Part shown: one piece after another, positions 1-9,160 of the stretch
Numbering within the stretch: position 1 is the first letter of the stretch
How the letters are laid out: each line of letters opens with the position of its first letter
From: Niabella pedocola
GTDB taxonomy: Bacteria > Bacteroidota > Bacteroidia > Chitinophagales > Chitinophagaceae
Reading direction: 5' to 3'
DNA length: 64,000 bases
Assembly: GCF_021044425.1 (NCBI RefSeq)
Contig: NZ_JAJNEC010000001.1
Coordinates: forward strand, 178,684 to 242,683
Notes under the pieces: generated by a model
What the model was told of the DNA's origin: nothing
What the model saw: only the letters and a program-made list of their open reading frames with translations
Databases searched by the model: none
Translations under genes and position numbers: made by a program

Positions 1-5
1 TTCAT

Positions 6-710
6 TTGAAGTTTTACAGGAAGACCCCGTTGATCCTTATAGCTGTTGTGCTTTGTACGGGATTTGGTACCCGCAATATAAGCCGGGAAACCGGCGCGGA
101 TCCGTTGGCAGATACCATCCGGCAACAGGGGATTACATTAATTTTTTCGGACCGGTCGGAAGGCATGGACAGCCGTCAGAAGCAGGACCTTATCCGCACT
201 TTTTTTACAATTTATCCCCGCTTTATAAAAACCTTCAACCCGAAGGCGATCCGTACCATCCATTTTAAAATAGACTCCGGTTATACAGGTGTGGCGTATG
301 CCGATGCAAAAACGGGCATGGTATGCTATGGTGCGGACTACATGAAAAAACATCCAAAGGATGTGGATGTGGTTACACATGAAGTGATGCACATCATACA
401 GAACTATCCCTCCGGACCGGGATGGGTTACCGAAGGCATTGCCGACTATGTACGGCATGTATACGGATTGAACAATGCGGCCACAGGCTGGGCGTTGCGC
501 AGCCCGCGGCCCGGCGAATCGTATACGAACGGTTATGGCACTGCCGCAAGGCTTTTTGCCTGGATGGAGCTCCGGGTGAAGAAAGGGATCGTTAAAAAAC
601 TGGATGCCGCCATGCGCTCCGGCACTTATACCGATGGTTTTTGGGTAAAAGAAACAGGGAAGGATATGGACCGGTTGTGGACGGATTATACAAACCGGCC
701 GGAGCTTTAA
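6..710 (+). CDS. secreted basic-secretory-protein family (BSP-like) zinc peptidase
   Basis: Predicted exported metallopeptidase-like protein of 234 residues. Residues 1-21 form a basic-hydrophobic signal peptide without a clear lipobox. H125-E126-x-x-H129 followed by a glutamine (HEVMHIIQ) and then W-V-T-E143-G-I-A-D-Y is the gluzincin-like signature of the plant basic secretory protein family, which has bacterial members. The first visible start is TTG at position 6 with no in-frame ATG nearby, so the true start could lie before the window edge. It sits 92 bp upstream of a GH92 mannosidase on the same strand, so it may help release glycans from glycoproteins; this is inference. Enzymatic activity of the family is poorly established. 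Confidence 0.72.
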   Translation: MKFYRKTPLILIAVVLCTGFGTRNISRETGADPLADTIRQQGITLIFSDRSEGMDSRQKQDLIRTFFTIYPRFIKTFNPKAIRTIHFKIDSGYTGVAYADAKTGMVCYGADYMKKHPKDVDVVTHEVMHIIQNYPSGPGWVTEGIADYVRHVYGLNNAATGWALRSPRPGESYTNGYGTAARLFAWMELRVKKGIVKKLDAAMRSGTYTDGFWVKETGKDMDRLWTDYTNRPEL

Positions 711-802
711 GAAGAATTACCCGGTATTAAATACTTTTAGGACTGGGGATACAGGAAGAGATGATCGTATAAGCCGTTGAACTATAAAGCAGCGATTAGG
801 GA

Positions 803-3082
803 ATGGAACATTTTATTAAAGCCTTTTGTACCGTTTATGTGGTGGCCTTTACCGGCCTGTTTGCCCATGCACAGCAAAAGCAACCCATCGATTATGTGGA
901 TCCGTTGATCGGTACATCTAATTCCCGGTGGATGTTGTTTCCCGGTGCAACCATGCCCAACGGTATGGTGAAGCTGAGCCCGGATAACCAACGCAATGTT
1001 TGGCAGGGCGGATATGAGTATTCCATCGGAAGCATTCATGGGTTTAGTCATATACATGGATGGACCATGGCCGGTTTGCTCACCATGCCCACCAACGGGG
1101 ATCTGGCATTGACGCCCGGACTCCCGGATGATCCCTTCAAAGGCGCCGGCGCCGGGTACCATTCGCGGTTCCGGCATGAGGATGAAAAAGCCGCGCCGGG
1201 TTATTATGCGGTGTACCTGATGGACTCACGTATAAAAGCAGAACTCACGGCCACAGAGCGCACCGGTGTTCAGCGCTACTCTTTTCCTGCCGATCCATCC
1301 AACCGGGTGATGATCCAGCTGAACCTGCCTTCGGAATATGGTATGGAGCTAAAAGACGCCGTAATTACCCGGGTAAATAACCAGGAAGTGGAGGGCTTTG
1401 CCCATACGGTTACCGCCGGTTTTAATGATTACCGGCTTCATTTTGTAATGCAGTTCAGTAAACCCTTTGCGTCCTTTCACGGGTTTACAGGTCAGGGCAC
1501 AACAAACGGCGATACGGCGCGGCTGAAGGATGGCATCGGCGCTTATGTAAGTTTTCCGATGACCACACCACAGCAGGTGATCGTTCGTACCGGTATCTCC
1601 TTTGTATCGGCTTCGCAGGCAAGGCTGAATTTACAGACGGAGTTAAAAGATTTCGGATGGGATTTTGATGCCATTGTAGCACACAGTCGTAAAGCATGGA
1701 GTGCCCTGCTGAATACCATTTCGGTAAGCGGCGGATCCGAAGAAAATAAAACAAAATTCTATACCAATCTCTATCGTTGTTTTACCGCCAAAATGATCAT
1801 GAGCGATGTAAACGGCAACTACCGGGATGCCTGCGAAAAGGAGCAACAGCTGCCCGCGGGACGAAAAGTGATGATTGGCGGCGATGCGTACTGGAACAGT
1901 TTCTGGAACCTGAACCTGTTGTGGAGCCTGGCTACACCGGAGCTGGTAGAACAGCTGGTGGATACGCAGCTGGAATTATTTGAAAAGACGGGCTGGCTTT
2001 CGAAGGGGCCGGCGGGCATCGAGTACTCCGGTATCATGGAAGGCTCGCACCAGATGGCATTAATGGCCAGTGCGTACCGGAAGGGTATTGTAAAGAAAGA
2101 TGCGGAAACGGCCTATGCCGCCATGAAGAAGCATGTTACGGTGGAGCCGCAGCCGCTTTGCGGAGGAAATCCGGGTAACCCGCAAATAACCGTGTATGCA
2201 GAAAAGGGCTTTGTTCCGGTTGAAAAAGGTGTTACCTCCAAAACCTTGGATTATGCTTATGACGACTGGTGCGTGGCGCAGATGGCCGGCCTGCTCCATA
2301 AAAAGAACGACTACCGGTTTTTTCTCAAACGGTCGGCCAGCTGGAAAAATGTATTTGATACGGTGCGGGGATATGTAGTGCCGCGGAAAGCAGACGGTAC
2401 ATTTATCGACGGGTTCGACCGGTTCTCGGTCAACCATTTTATTGAAGGTAATTCCTGGCAGTATTCTTTTTATGTGCCGCATGATGTGGAGGGACTGGTG
2501 CGCCTGATGAAACCGGAACGCTTCTTAAGCAGGTTAAAAGAGGGCTTTGAAAAATCGGAATTTTACCGCTTTGCAGCTCATGCCCTGGATCGCACCATGG
2601 GACAATCGGCGGAGTATTACATCAATCATGGAAATGAGGTGAATATGCAGGCGGCCTATCTTTTCAACTACGCCGGCCGGCAGGATCTTACCCAATACTA
2701 TACCCGCAAGATCCTTGATACGTTTTATGATGCTTCGCCCTATGTAGGCTGGAACGGTGACGAGGACGAAGGGCAGATGGGTGCCTGGTTTGTGATCAGC
2801 GCGCTGGGATTGTTTGAAATGAACGGCGGTACCGCTGAAGACCAGCGGGTAGATATCACCAGTCCCTTGTTTGCTGAAGCACGCATCCGCCTGAACCATG
2901 CCTACTATAAAGGGAAAGAATTTGTGATCCGGGCACATGATCATACCCCGGAAAATATTTATATCCGGTCCATGAAATTGAACGGCAAAACACTTAAAGA
3001 ACCCTACATTCGTTTTAATGATATCGTAAACGGAGGCTTGCTGGAACTGTATATGACGGCAACGCCACCCAAACATCCATAA
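803..3082 (+). CDS. GH92 family alpha-mannosidase
   Basis: Calcium-dependent exo-alpha-mannosidase family, normally acting on mannan or N-glycan side chains in the periplasm or at the surface. The 759-residue length is usual for a single-domain GH92. A signal peptide covers about residues 1-23 (ends AHAQ). The family hallmark Y-V-D-P-L-I-G-T follows directly, then F-P-G-A-T-M-P-N-G-M-V-K-L-S-P-D. Near residues 652-660, N-G-D-E-D-E-G-Q-M-G-A-W is the conserved acidic segment that carries calcium/base residues in GH92. The next gene, a six-hairpin glycosidase, starts 40 bp downstream, so the two are probably co-transcribed. The linkage cut (alpha-1,2, 1,3 or other) cannot be read from the sequence. 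Confidence 0.93.
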   Translation: MEHFIKAFCTVYVVAFTGLFAHAQQKQPIDYVDPLIGTSNSRWMLFPGATMPNGMVKLSPDNQRNVWQGGYEYSIGSIHGFSHIHGWTMAGLLTMPTNGDLALTPGLPDDPFKGAGAGYHSRFRHEDEKAAPGYYAVYLMDSRIKAELTATERTGVQRYSFPADPSNRVMIQLNLPSEYGMELKDAVITRVNNQEVEGFAHTVTAGFNDYRLHFVMQFSKPFASFHGFTGQGTTNGDTARLKDGIGAYVSFPMTTPQQVIVRTGISFVSASQARLNLQTELKDFGWDFDAIVAHSRKAWSALLNTISVSGGSEENKTKFYTNLYRCFTAKMIMSDVNGNYRDACEKEQQLPAGRKVMIGGDAYWNSFWNLNLLWSLATPELVEQLVDTQLELFEKTGWLSKGPAGIEYSGIMEGSHQMALMASAYRKGIVKKDAETAYAAMKKHVTVEPQPLCGGNPGNPQITVYAEKGFVPVEKGVTSKTLDYAYDDWCVAQMAGLLHKKNDYRFFLKRSASWKNVFDTVRGYVVPRKADGTFIDGFDRFSVNHFIEGNSWQYSFYVPHDVEGLVRLMKPERFLSRLKEGFEKSEFYRFAAHALDRTMGQSAEYYINHGNEVNMQAAYLFNYAGRQDLTQYYTRKILDTFYDASPYVGWNGDEDEGQMGAWFVISALGLFEMNGGTAEDQRVDITSPLFAEARIRLNHAYYKGKEFVIRAHDHTPENIYIRSMKLNGKTLKEPYIRFNDIVNGGLLELYMTATPPKHP

Positions 3083-3122
3083 ACCTGTATTAACGATTTA
3101 AACAGAAGAATAAATAACATTT

Positions 3123-4460
3123 ATGAAGCGACTATTTTTATTGAACATTGTTTTTTTACTGGCCGGGGCGCAGGCGCAAACCGGGAAGCTGAGCCTGGCG
3201 TCCTATGCCGGCCGGGTGGCAAAGGGTGGTATCAGCAAAAAAGAGCTGGCCGCACAGATTCTGACCGATGAGCGGCTGGATACTGTAAGGGCCCGTGCGT
3301 TGCGGATCCTTACCGGGTTTAATGCCGGTACCGGTTATGGAGAGATCTGGATCCGCGATTTTAATACCTTTATTAAGGGCTCGCTGAAGGTAAGGGATCA
3401 AAAGGATGTAAAGGATGCCCTGTTATTGTTCTTTAAAATACAGGGTGCCGATGGAAATATTCCCGACGGGGCCATCAATAAAAAACAGGCAAACATCGGT
3501 TATAACTACAGCTATTCCACGCTGGCACCGGATTGGGCCGCTCATAAGAATACCGTGGAAACCGACCAGGAATCATCACTGGTGCAGGCGGTAAAGAAAT
3601 ACATCGATGTTACCGGTGATAAAGCCATCCTGCAGGAAACCATCGGCGGACAAACCGTACTGGAGCGGCTGGAAGCGGCACTGAACTATGTAATGAAGGA
3701 GCGCTGGTCGAAGGAATACGGGCTGGTGAAGGGCGCCACCACCATCGATTGGGGCGATGTGCAGCCGGAAAAGGGCTGGGGTGTGGCATTGAATGAAAAA
3801 ACAAAATGGTCCATTGATATTTATGATAACGCTATGTTTGTAATGGCCCTGAATGATTTTATCGGAATGACGCCGCAGTCCGGGGATCTGCATAAAAAAT
3901 GGCAGGCCACGGCCAATACCATCAAAAAGAATATCCGCAAACAGCTCTGGGATGCCGGACGGGCAAAATACATTCCCCATATTTATTTAAACGGAAGCCC
4001 GTTTTCAAAAAGCTTTGATGAGCGTAGCATCCTGTATACCGGTGGTACCACCTGTGCCATTCTTGCAGGTATGCATAGCAATGCAGAAATAAAAAAGATC
4101 AATGATCAGTTTTTAAAAGCCGCAGAAAAGGAAAAATTCGCCACGATCGGCATGACGGTTTACCCGCCTTATCCCGTGGAAGAATTTCCCAATATGGCCG
4201 CCTATCATTACCAGAATGCGGGAGACTGGACCTGGTTTGGCGGACGGATGATCCATGCGCTTACAGCCAACGGGATGGCCCGGGAAGCCTACGCGGAAAT
4301 GAGTCCGATGATTGACCGGGTATTGAAGAATAAAGGCTTTTACGAATGGTATGATGTGCGCAACGGCAAGGCCTCCGGGTCGGGCGATTTCAGGGGAGAA
4401 GCCGGGGTATTGTATGACGCGATAGAAATGTTAAGGGACTGGGCAAACTCGGTGAAGTAG
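3123..4460 (+). CDS. secreted six-hairpin (alpha/alpha)6 glycosidase-like protein
   Basis: Exported 445-residue protein with a signal peptide at 1-19 (ends AQAQ). The body has features of an (alpha/alpha)6 barrel glycoside hydrolase: I-W-I-R-D-F-N-T-F, E-T-D-Q-E-S-S-L, W-G-D-V-Q-P and H-Y-Q-N-A-G-D-W-T-W-F-G-G-R. Such aromatic/acidic clusters line the active site in six-hairpin enzymes related to amylo-1,6-glucosidase, GH63 and GH125. I cannot assign a GH family with confidence. Its position between two GH92 mannosidases suggests it acts on the same glycan, possibly on a core or branching linkage. Both flanking genes are on the same strand. Confidence 0.6.
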   Translation: MKRLFLLNIVFLLAGAQAQTGKLSLASYAGRVAKGGISKKELAAQILTDERLDTVRARALRILTGFNAGTGYGEIWIRDFNTFIKGSLKVRDQKDVKDALLLFFKIQGADGNIPDGAINKKQANIGYNYSYSTLAPDWAAHKNTVETDQESSLVQAVKKYIDVTGDKAILQETIGGQTVLERLEAALNYVMKERWSKEYGLVKGATTIDWGDVQPEKGWGVALNEKTKWSIDIYDNAMFVMALNDFIGMTPQSGDLHKKWQATANTIKKNIRKQLWDAGRAKYIPHIYLNGSPFSKSFDERSILYTGGTTCAILAGMHSNAEIKKINDQFLKAAEKEKFATIGMTVYPPYPVEEFPNMAAYHYQNAGDWTWFGGRMIHALTANGMAREAYAEMSPMIDRVLKNKGFYEWYDVRNGKASGSGDFRGEAGVLYDAIEMLRDWANSVK

Positions 4461-4931
4461 GGGGCGCTTAGTAATGAATAGGCCGTGGTGAATCAATGTG
4501 ATTAAGCGATTTTATGATTGCCGCAGATGCGCTGATTGCGCTTGCGGTTCTGATTTAACCGCGAAGGACGCGAAGCATCCGCAACGGTCGCAATGAACGT
4601 CGTTGTGGGAGATATCCCTGGCGCACTTCGCGTGACCCTCGCGCTCTTTGCGTTAAAATGAAATCATGAAGAATCGATTGAACCGCGAAGGACGCAATGT
4701 ATCCGCAACGGTCGCAATGAACGTCGTTATGGGAGATATCCCTGGCGCACTTCGCGTGGCCCTTGCGCTCTTTGCGTTAAAATGAAATCATGAAGAAGTG
4801 GTTAAATTCAATCACCAGAAATTCCGGTTGCCGATCGTGTTACTAAAGCTGAAATGTGCGACGCAAGTAAAGCCCATAGCAGTACAAAAGCCGGCCACCC
4901 GATCAAAAACGTTCTAATATCAATAAACATT
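4461..4931. repeat. non-coding stretch with two tandem copies of a dispersed ~117-bp inverted-repeat element
   Basis: No convincing gene. Two near-identical copies lie at about 4556-4673 and 4680-4797. Each begins AACCGCGAAGGACGC and ends TTTGCGTTAAAATGAAATCA; the ends are imperfect inverted repeats, so each copy could fold into a long hairpin. A leader at about 4502-4555 (GATT-GCCGCAGATGCGCTGATTGC) precedes them. A related copy with the same leader occurs at 32130-32290. This looks like a short non-autonomous or REP-type intergenic element rather than a regulatory region. Confidence 0.75.
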
Positions 4932-7900
4932 ATGCATACATATATTTTACTGAAAAGAATCGTACTGTCCGTTTATCTTACAGCGGTTGCCATCCTTTGC
5001 AACAGCCAGGAACGGATGATCTGGAGCATCGGGAAAAAAGACAACAGTGCCGCCGAGTTTGCCCTGGCGCCCGGCAGGTACCAGGATTTTCTGAAGGAAG
5101 ATTTTGGATGGGAAAACCGGCAATACATCGTCGGGCATTCGGATCCAAAAAAAAACTGGCCCTATGTGCTGCCCGGTCCGGCCGATGCATGGGGCGGTAC
5201 CAGTCCTACCGCCGGCATCCGTACCCAGGTACTGAATGTATTGTTTGAACTGAAATCGGCAGACCCTGCATCTGCCGGTAACCTCATCGTGGATATCCTG
5301 CAAACCCATTTTAAGATACCGCCTTACCTGAAAATTACGGTCAATGGCCGGTCGTGGAATTTTCGTTTGCCCGGGGGCACTGCTGAAGGAGCGCCTGAGG
5401 GAGAGAGCCGGAACCCGCTGCAGCACACGATCACGATACCGCTGGATGCAGCCACTCTTAAAACAGGAGTGAACGAAGTACAGCTCGCCAGTCTTGAAGG
5501 TTCCTGGCTGGTGTTTGATGATCTTCGCATGACCGGCGGAGGAAACACGATCCTCAGCCCGGCGCCGGCCGCTGTACTCATCCGGAACATAAAGGCGGCT
5601 CCCTGGAAACTGGATGCCGCGATACAGCCGCTGCTGGTAGATATGGTGCATACAGATGGCCGGCCCGTGTTAAACGTGAGGCTGGATGGGCGCACTATTT
5701 TTAATAAAAAACTGGAAGCCGGTGCGGCGGTACTGGAGGTACCCATGCCGGCGGCAACAAAGAACATCCGTAGCCGGTATACCATCTTTGCTGATGGAAA
5801 GCAGGTGGCTTCCGGTGTGGTTAACAGGGGGCCGCAGCCATTGGTGCTGCCTTCGGATTATGTGAATACGTTCCTTGGTACCGCACATTCCCGGTGGATG
5901 ATTGCGCCGGGACCCTGGATGCCCTTTAGCATGGTAAAGATCAGTCCGGATAACCAGAATGCCGGCTGGCAGGCGGGTTATGACCCGGTATTTGAAAGCA
6001 TCGGCACCTTTAGCCATGTGCATGAGTGGACGATGGCCGGGCTGGGAACGCTGCCGGTGAACGGACCGTTAAAGATAAAAATGGGCGATGAGTCTGCGTT
6101 GAAAAATGATACCACCGGCTACCGGTCGCGGATCAATAAGGCTACGGAGGAGGCCCCGCTGGGTTATTATAAAGCCGACCTGGTGAACTACAATATTAAA
6201 GCGGAACTGACTTCCACCACCCGTTGCAGCTTTCAGCGGTATACCTATCCGCAAGAGCAGGACGGGCGTATTATGATCGATCTGAAAATTCCGGCGGAGT
6301 ATGATTATAAAATTCTCAAAGCCCGCATCACACGGGTAGATGCGCAGGCCATTGAAGGGTATAGCATACAACAATCAAAAAATGTATGGTCGGCCGATGC
6401 CGATCAGGATTATACCATTTATTTCCGTATGGAGTTTGACCGGCCCATTAAAAAGATGGGCGGCTGGATCAATGATGCGGTAACCGGTGAGCGCGGGTTG
6501 GAGGCGGAGCAACCGGACGAGATGGGCTGTTATGTGGAGTTTGATACCCGTCAAAACCCGGTGGTGCAGGTGCGTACCGGCATCTCTTATGTAGATGCCG
6601 CCGGGGCGCGGCGCAACCTGCAGGAAGAGGTTACCACGCCATTTGGCTGGAATTTTAATGCCGTGCGGCAACACCAGGTAAACGCATGGAATGCGCTCCT
6701 GGGCAGGGTTACCATCACCAGTGACGACAGCCGGGAAAAAATGCGGTTCTACACCAATCTTTACCGCAGCTTCTGCAGGAACACGTTTAGCGACGTGGAT
6801 GGGCGCTGGGTAGATGCCACCGAAAAGATACAACAACTGAAAAAACCGGGAGACCATGCACTGGGTTGCGATGCCTTCTGGAATACGTTCTGGAACCTGA
6901 ACCAGGTGTGGAACCTGGTGGCACCGGAATGGTCCGGCAAATGGGTGCGTTCACAGCTGGCCATGTTTGATGCCAATGGCTGGCTGGCAAAGGGACCGGC
7001 AGGAATGGAATACATACCGGTAATGGTGGGCGAGCACGAAATTCCGTTGCTGGTAAGCGCTTACCAGATGGGCATCCGGGATTATGATACCGAAAAGCTG
7101 TTTAAAGCGGTGGTAAAAACAGCTACATCAAAGCCGGAGCGGGTGGGCAATGGATTTGCCGGTAACCGCGATATTGAAGCCTTTCTAAAATACCAATATG
7201 TACCGGCAGATAAGGGGCGGTTTTCCAACACGCTGGAATACGCCTATGATAACTGGACGGTAGGGCAGCTGGCAACGGCCATGCGCAAACCCGAAGCGGC
7301 CGTTTTTAATGAACGGGGAAGCTGGTGGAAACATGCGATCGATACGGTTTCGGGCTATGCCCGCATGCGGTACAGCAACGGGCAATGGGAACAAAATTTT
7401 GATCCTTATAAATCCGGCGCCAATCATCAGTATGTAGAGGGCAATGCCTGGCAGCTTACGTATTTTGTACCGCAGGATGTGCCCGCACTGATCCGTGCCG
7501 TGGGTAAGGAACGCTTTGCAGACCGGCTTACAAAGGGATTTAAAGCCAGTGAACCCTGGCGGTATAATGCACCCGGCGATCAGTACTGGGATTTTCCGGT
7601 GGTGCAGGGCAATCAGCAATCCATGCACTTTGCCTTCCTGTTTAACTGGGCCGGCCAGCCCTGGCAAACACAGCAATGGAGCCGTTCCATCCTCGATCGT
7701 TATTATGGTTTTGGTACCGCCGATGCCTACCTGGGCGATGAAGACCAGGGCCAAATGAGCAGCTGGTTTGTGATGGCCGCGCTGGGTCTGTTTCAAACGG
7801 ATGGCGGCTGCAATGTGAACCCGGAATATGAGATCACCAGTCCGCTGTATAAAAAAGTGGTTATTAACCTGGGCAACCGGTATGGCCGCGGAACGCAATT

Positions 7901-8072
7901 TGTGATCAGCGCCCCGGCGGCATCAAAGGAAAATAAATATATACAAGGGGCGCGGCTCAATGGCCGTGTGCTGCATAGCTTCCGTTTTCCCGCCGGCGAA
8001 CTGCTCAAAGGCGGCCGGCTGGAGCTGGAGATGGGGCCAGCACCCAATAAGGATTGGGGTATTGGGCAATAA
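4932..8072 (+). CDS. GH92 family alpha-mannosidase with N-terminal carbohydrate-binding-like domain
   Basis: Second GH92 enzyme, 1046 residues from ATG 4932. This start is chosen because a typical signal peptide (M-H-T-Y-I-L-L-K-R through C-N-S-Q) begins there; an in-frame ATG at 4854 would add 26 non-hydrophobic residues. Residues about 25-200 resemble the beta-sandwich domain found in rhamnogalacturonan lyases (W-S-I-G-K-K-D, Y-V-L-P-G-P-A-D-A-W-G, G-S-W-L-V-F-D-D-L). A linker domain follows, then GH92 from about residue 310 (V-N-T-F-L-G-T). The acidic motif L-G-D-E-D-Q-G-Q-M-S-S-W is near residue 935. It is a paralogue of the GH92 at 803-3082 and probably degrades another linkage of the same substrate. 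Confidence 0.93.
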   Translation: MHTYILLKRIVLSVYLTAVAILCNSQERMIWSIGKKDNSAAEFALAPGRYQDFLKEDFGWENRQYIVGHSDPKKNWPYVLPGPADAWGGTSPTAGIRTQVLNVLFELKSADPASAGNLIVDILQTHFKIPPYLKITVNGRSWNFRLPGGTAEGAPEGESRNPLQHTITIPLDAATLKTGVNEVQLASLEGSWLVFDDLRMTGGGNTILSPAPAAVLIRNIKAAPWKLDAAIQPLLVDMVHTDGRPVLNVRLDGRTIFNKKLEAGAAVLEVPMPAATKNIRSRYTIFADGKQVASGVVNRGPQPLVLPSDYVNTFLGTAHSRWMIAPGPWMPFSMVKISPDNQNAGWQAGYDPVFESIGTFSHVHEWTMAGLGTLPVNGPLKIKMGDESALKNDTTGYRSRINKATEEAPLGYYKADLVNYNIKAELTSTTRCSFQRYTYPQEQDGRIMIDLKIPAEYDYKILKARITRVDAQAIEGYSIQQSKNVWSADADQDYTIYFRMEFDRPIKKMGGWINDAVTGERGLEAEQPDEMGCYVEFDTRQNPVVQVRTGISYVDAAGARRNLQEEVTTPFGWNFNAVRQHQVNAWNALLGRVTITSDDSREKMRFYTNLYRSFCRNTFSDVDGRWVDATEKIQQLKKPGDHALGCDAFWNTFWNLNQVWNLVAPEWSGKWVRSQLAMFDANGWLAKGPAGMEYIPVMVGEHEIPLLVSAYQMGIRDYDTEKLFKAVVKTATSKPERVGNGFAGNRDIEAFLKYQYVPADKGRFSNTLEYAYDNWTVGQLATAMRKPEAAVFNERGSWWKHAIDTVSGYARMRYSNGQWEQNFDPYKSGANHQYVEGNAWQLTYFVPQDVPALIRAVGKERFADRLTKGFKASEPWRYNAPGDQYWDFPVVQGNQQSMHFAFLFNWAGQPWQTQQWSRSILDRYYGFGTADAYLGDEDQGQMSSWFVMAALGLFQTDGGCNVNPEYEITSPLYKKVVINLGNRYGRGTQFVISAPAASKENKYIQGARLNGRVLHSFRFPAGELLKGGRLELEMGPAPNKDWGIGQ

Positions 8073-8802
8073 TGCTGTTTAACCAATCACTTCATTGTTT
8101 TATTTGTTATTTCCCGGCAGCATGTTCTACTAATATCATGCCGTTTCCGCAGCGTCTCTCGCAGCCGACGCTGCGGAGGAAGATGTTTTCCGGGTCCCTT
8201 TCAGGAGACCCGGAAAAGAAGGCAGTTCCCGTAGCGTCTCTCGCAGAGGACGCTGCGGAGGAAAGGTTTTCTGGCGCTCTTGATTTGGGCGTGATGAAAA
8301 TAAATGCAGCACCTGCAGATTGATTAACTGGACGCTGTGGATAAAGATGTTTTCTGGGTCCCTTTCAGGAGACCCGGAAAAGAATGCAGATGTTTGCCTT
8401 TCCCGTAGCGTCTCTCGCAGCGGACGCTGCGGAGGAAAGGTTTTCCGGTGCTCTTGATTTTCCTGGGCTTGATAAGAATAAATGCAGCACCTGCAGACCG
8501 GTTAACTGGGTGCTGTGGAGGAAGATGTTTTCCGGGTCCCTTTCAGGAGACCCGGAAAAGAATGCAGATGTTTGCCTTTCCCGTAGCGTCTCTCGCAGCG
8601 GACGCTGCGGAGGAAAGGTTTTCCGGCGCTCTTGATTTGGGCGTGATAAGAATAAATGCAGTACCTGCAGATTGATTAACTGGGCGCTGTGGATGAAGAT
8701 GTTTTCCGGGTCCCTTTCAGGAGACCCGGAAAAGAAGGCCGTTCCCGTAGTGTTTCTTGCAGCCGACGTTGCGGAGGAATAAATGCAGCACCTGCAGACC
8801 AG
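8073..8802. repeat. tandem array of ~165-178-bp units with paired GC-rich hairpins
   Basis: About four units. The segment GATGTTTTCCGGGTCC starts at 8182, 8346 (one base changed), 8524 and 8698, giving spacings of 164, 178 and 174 bp. Each unit has two dyads. One is CCGGGTC-10 nt-GACCCGG (8190-8213 in unit 1). The other is CCGCAGCGTC-10 nt-GACGCTGCGG (8147-8176 for the first; related copies near 8227, 8403, 8581 and 8749). Small conserved blocks GCAGCACCTGCAG lie between. Open frames here run through the repeats and are not credible genes. Confidence 0.85.
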
Positions 8803-9024
8803 TTAACTGGACGTTGAGGATTTAATATCAAAAATATTGTTGACTGTTAACCAGCGTTTGAAGGTTTCCGGGTGCTCCGGCGTAAAATGCACGATGCTTT
8901 TATTTTTAAGCATAATCGAAAATATACCCGATGATTCAGCATATTTATACAGCTGTTCATGCGTATAATTAAAACCGGGATAACTGGCCGGGCTTGTGGT
9001 ATGGGCATCCAATGTCATAGGCAT
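8803..9024 (-). CDS. small hypothetical protein (73 aa)
   Basis: Not recognised. A 73-residue soluble protein with no signal peptide or membrane segment. The C-terminal part (S-G-I-F-S-I-M-L-K-N-K-S-I-V-H-F-T-P-E-H-P) has the alternating pattern of a small beta-rich fold, and its codon use resembles the neighbours, which favours a real gene. Translation could start at M1 (9024) or M3 (9018). Its stop codon lies at the edge of the tandem hairpin array. It is downstream of, and co-directional with, the M1 aminopeptidase, but 136 bp away. Confidence 0.5.
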   Translation of the reverse strand: MPMTLDAHTTSPASYPGFNYTHEQLYKYAESSGIFSIMLKNKSIVHFTPEHPETFKRWLTVNNIFDIKSSTSS

Positions 9025-9160
9025 TCGTTGCTAAATGTGATGGACATAATTAAATCCGGCGCAATTTATACCAGTTTACAGGAACCGCAAATTAACACAG
9101 GTTAATTTATGTTGCAAGGCATCATAAACGGAAGGCGTGCTAAATAAAGGCCGGTACCGC

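Noticed and set aside
4854..4931. Upstream start (ATG 4854) for the second GH92 gene
   Set aside because: It would place 26 polar residues before an otherwise perfect signal peptide; ATG 4932 is preferred.
8054..8675. Overlapping plus-strand open frames (60-90 codons) in the 8-kb array
   Set aside because: They are translations of the tandem repeat in several frames, with no consistent start or composition of a real protein.
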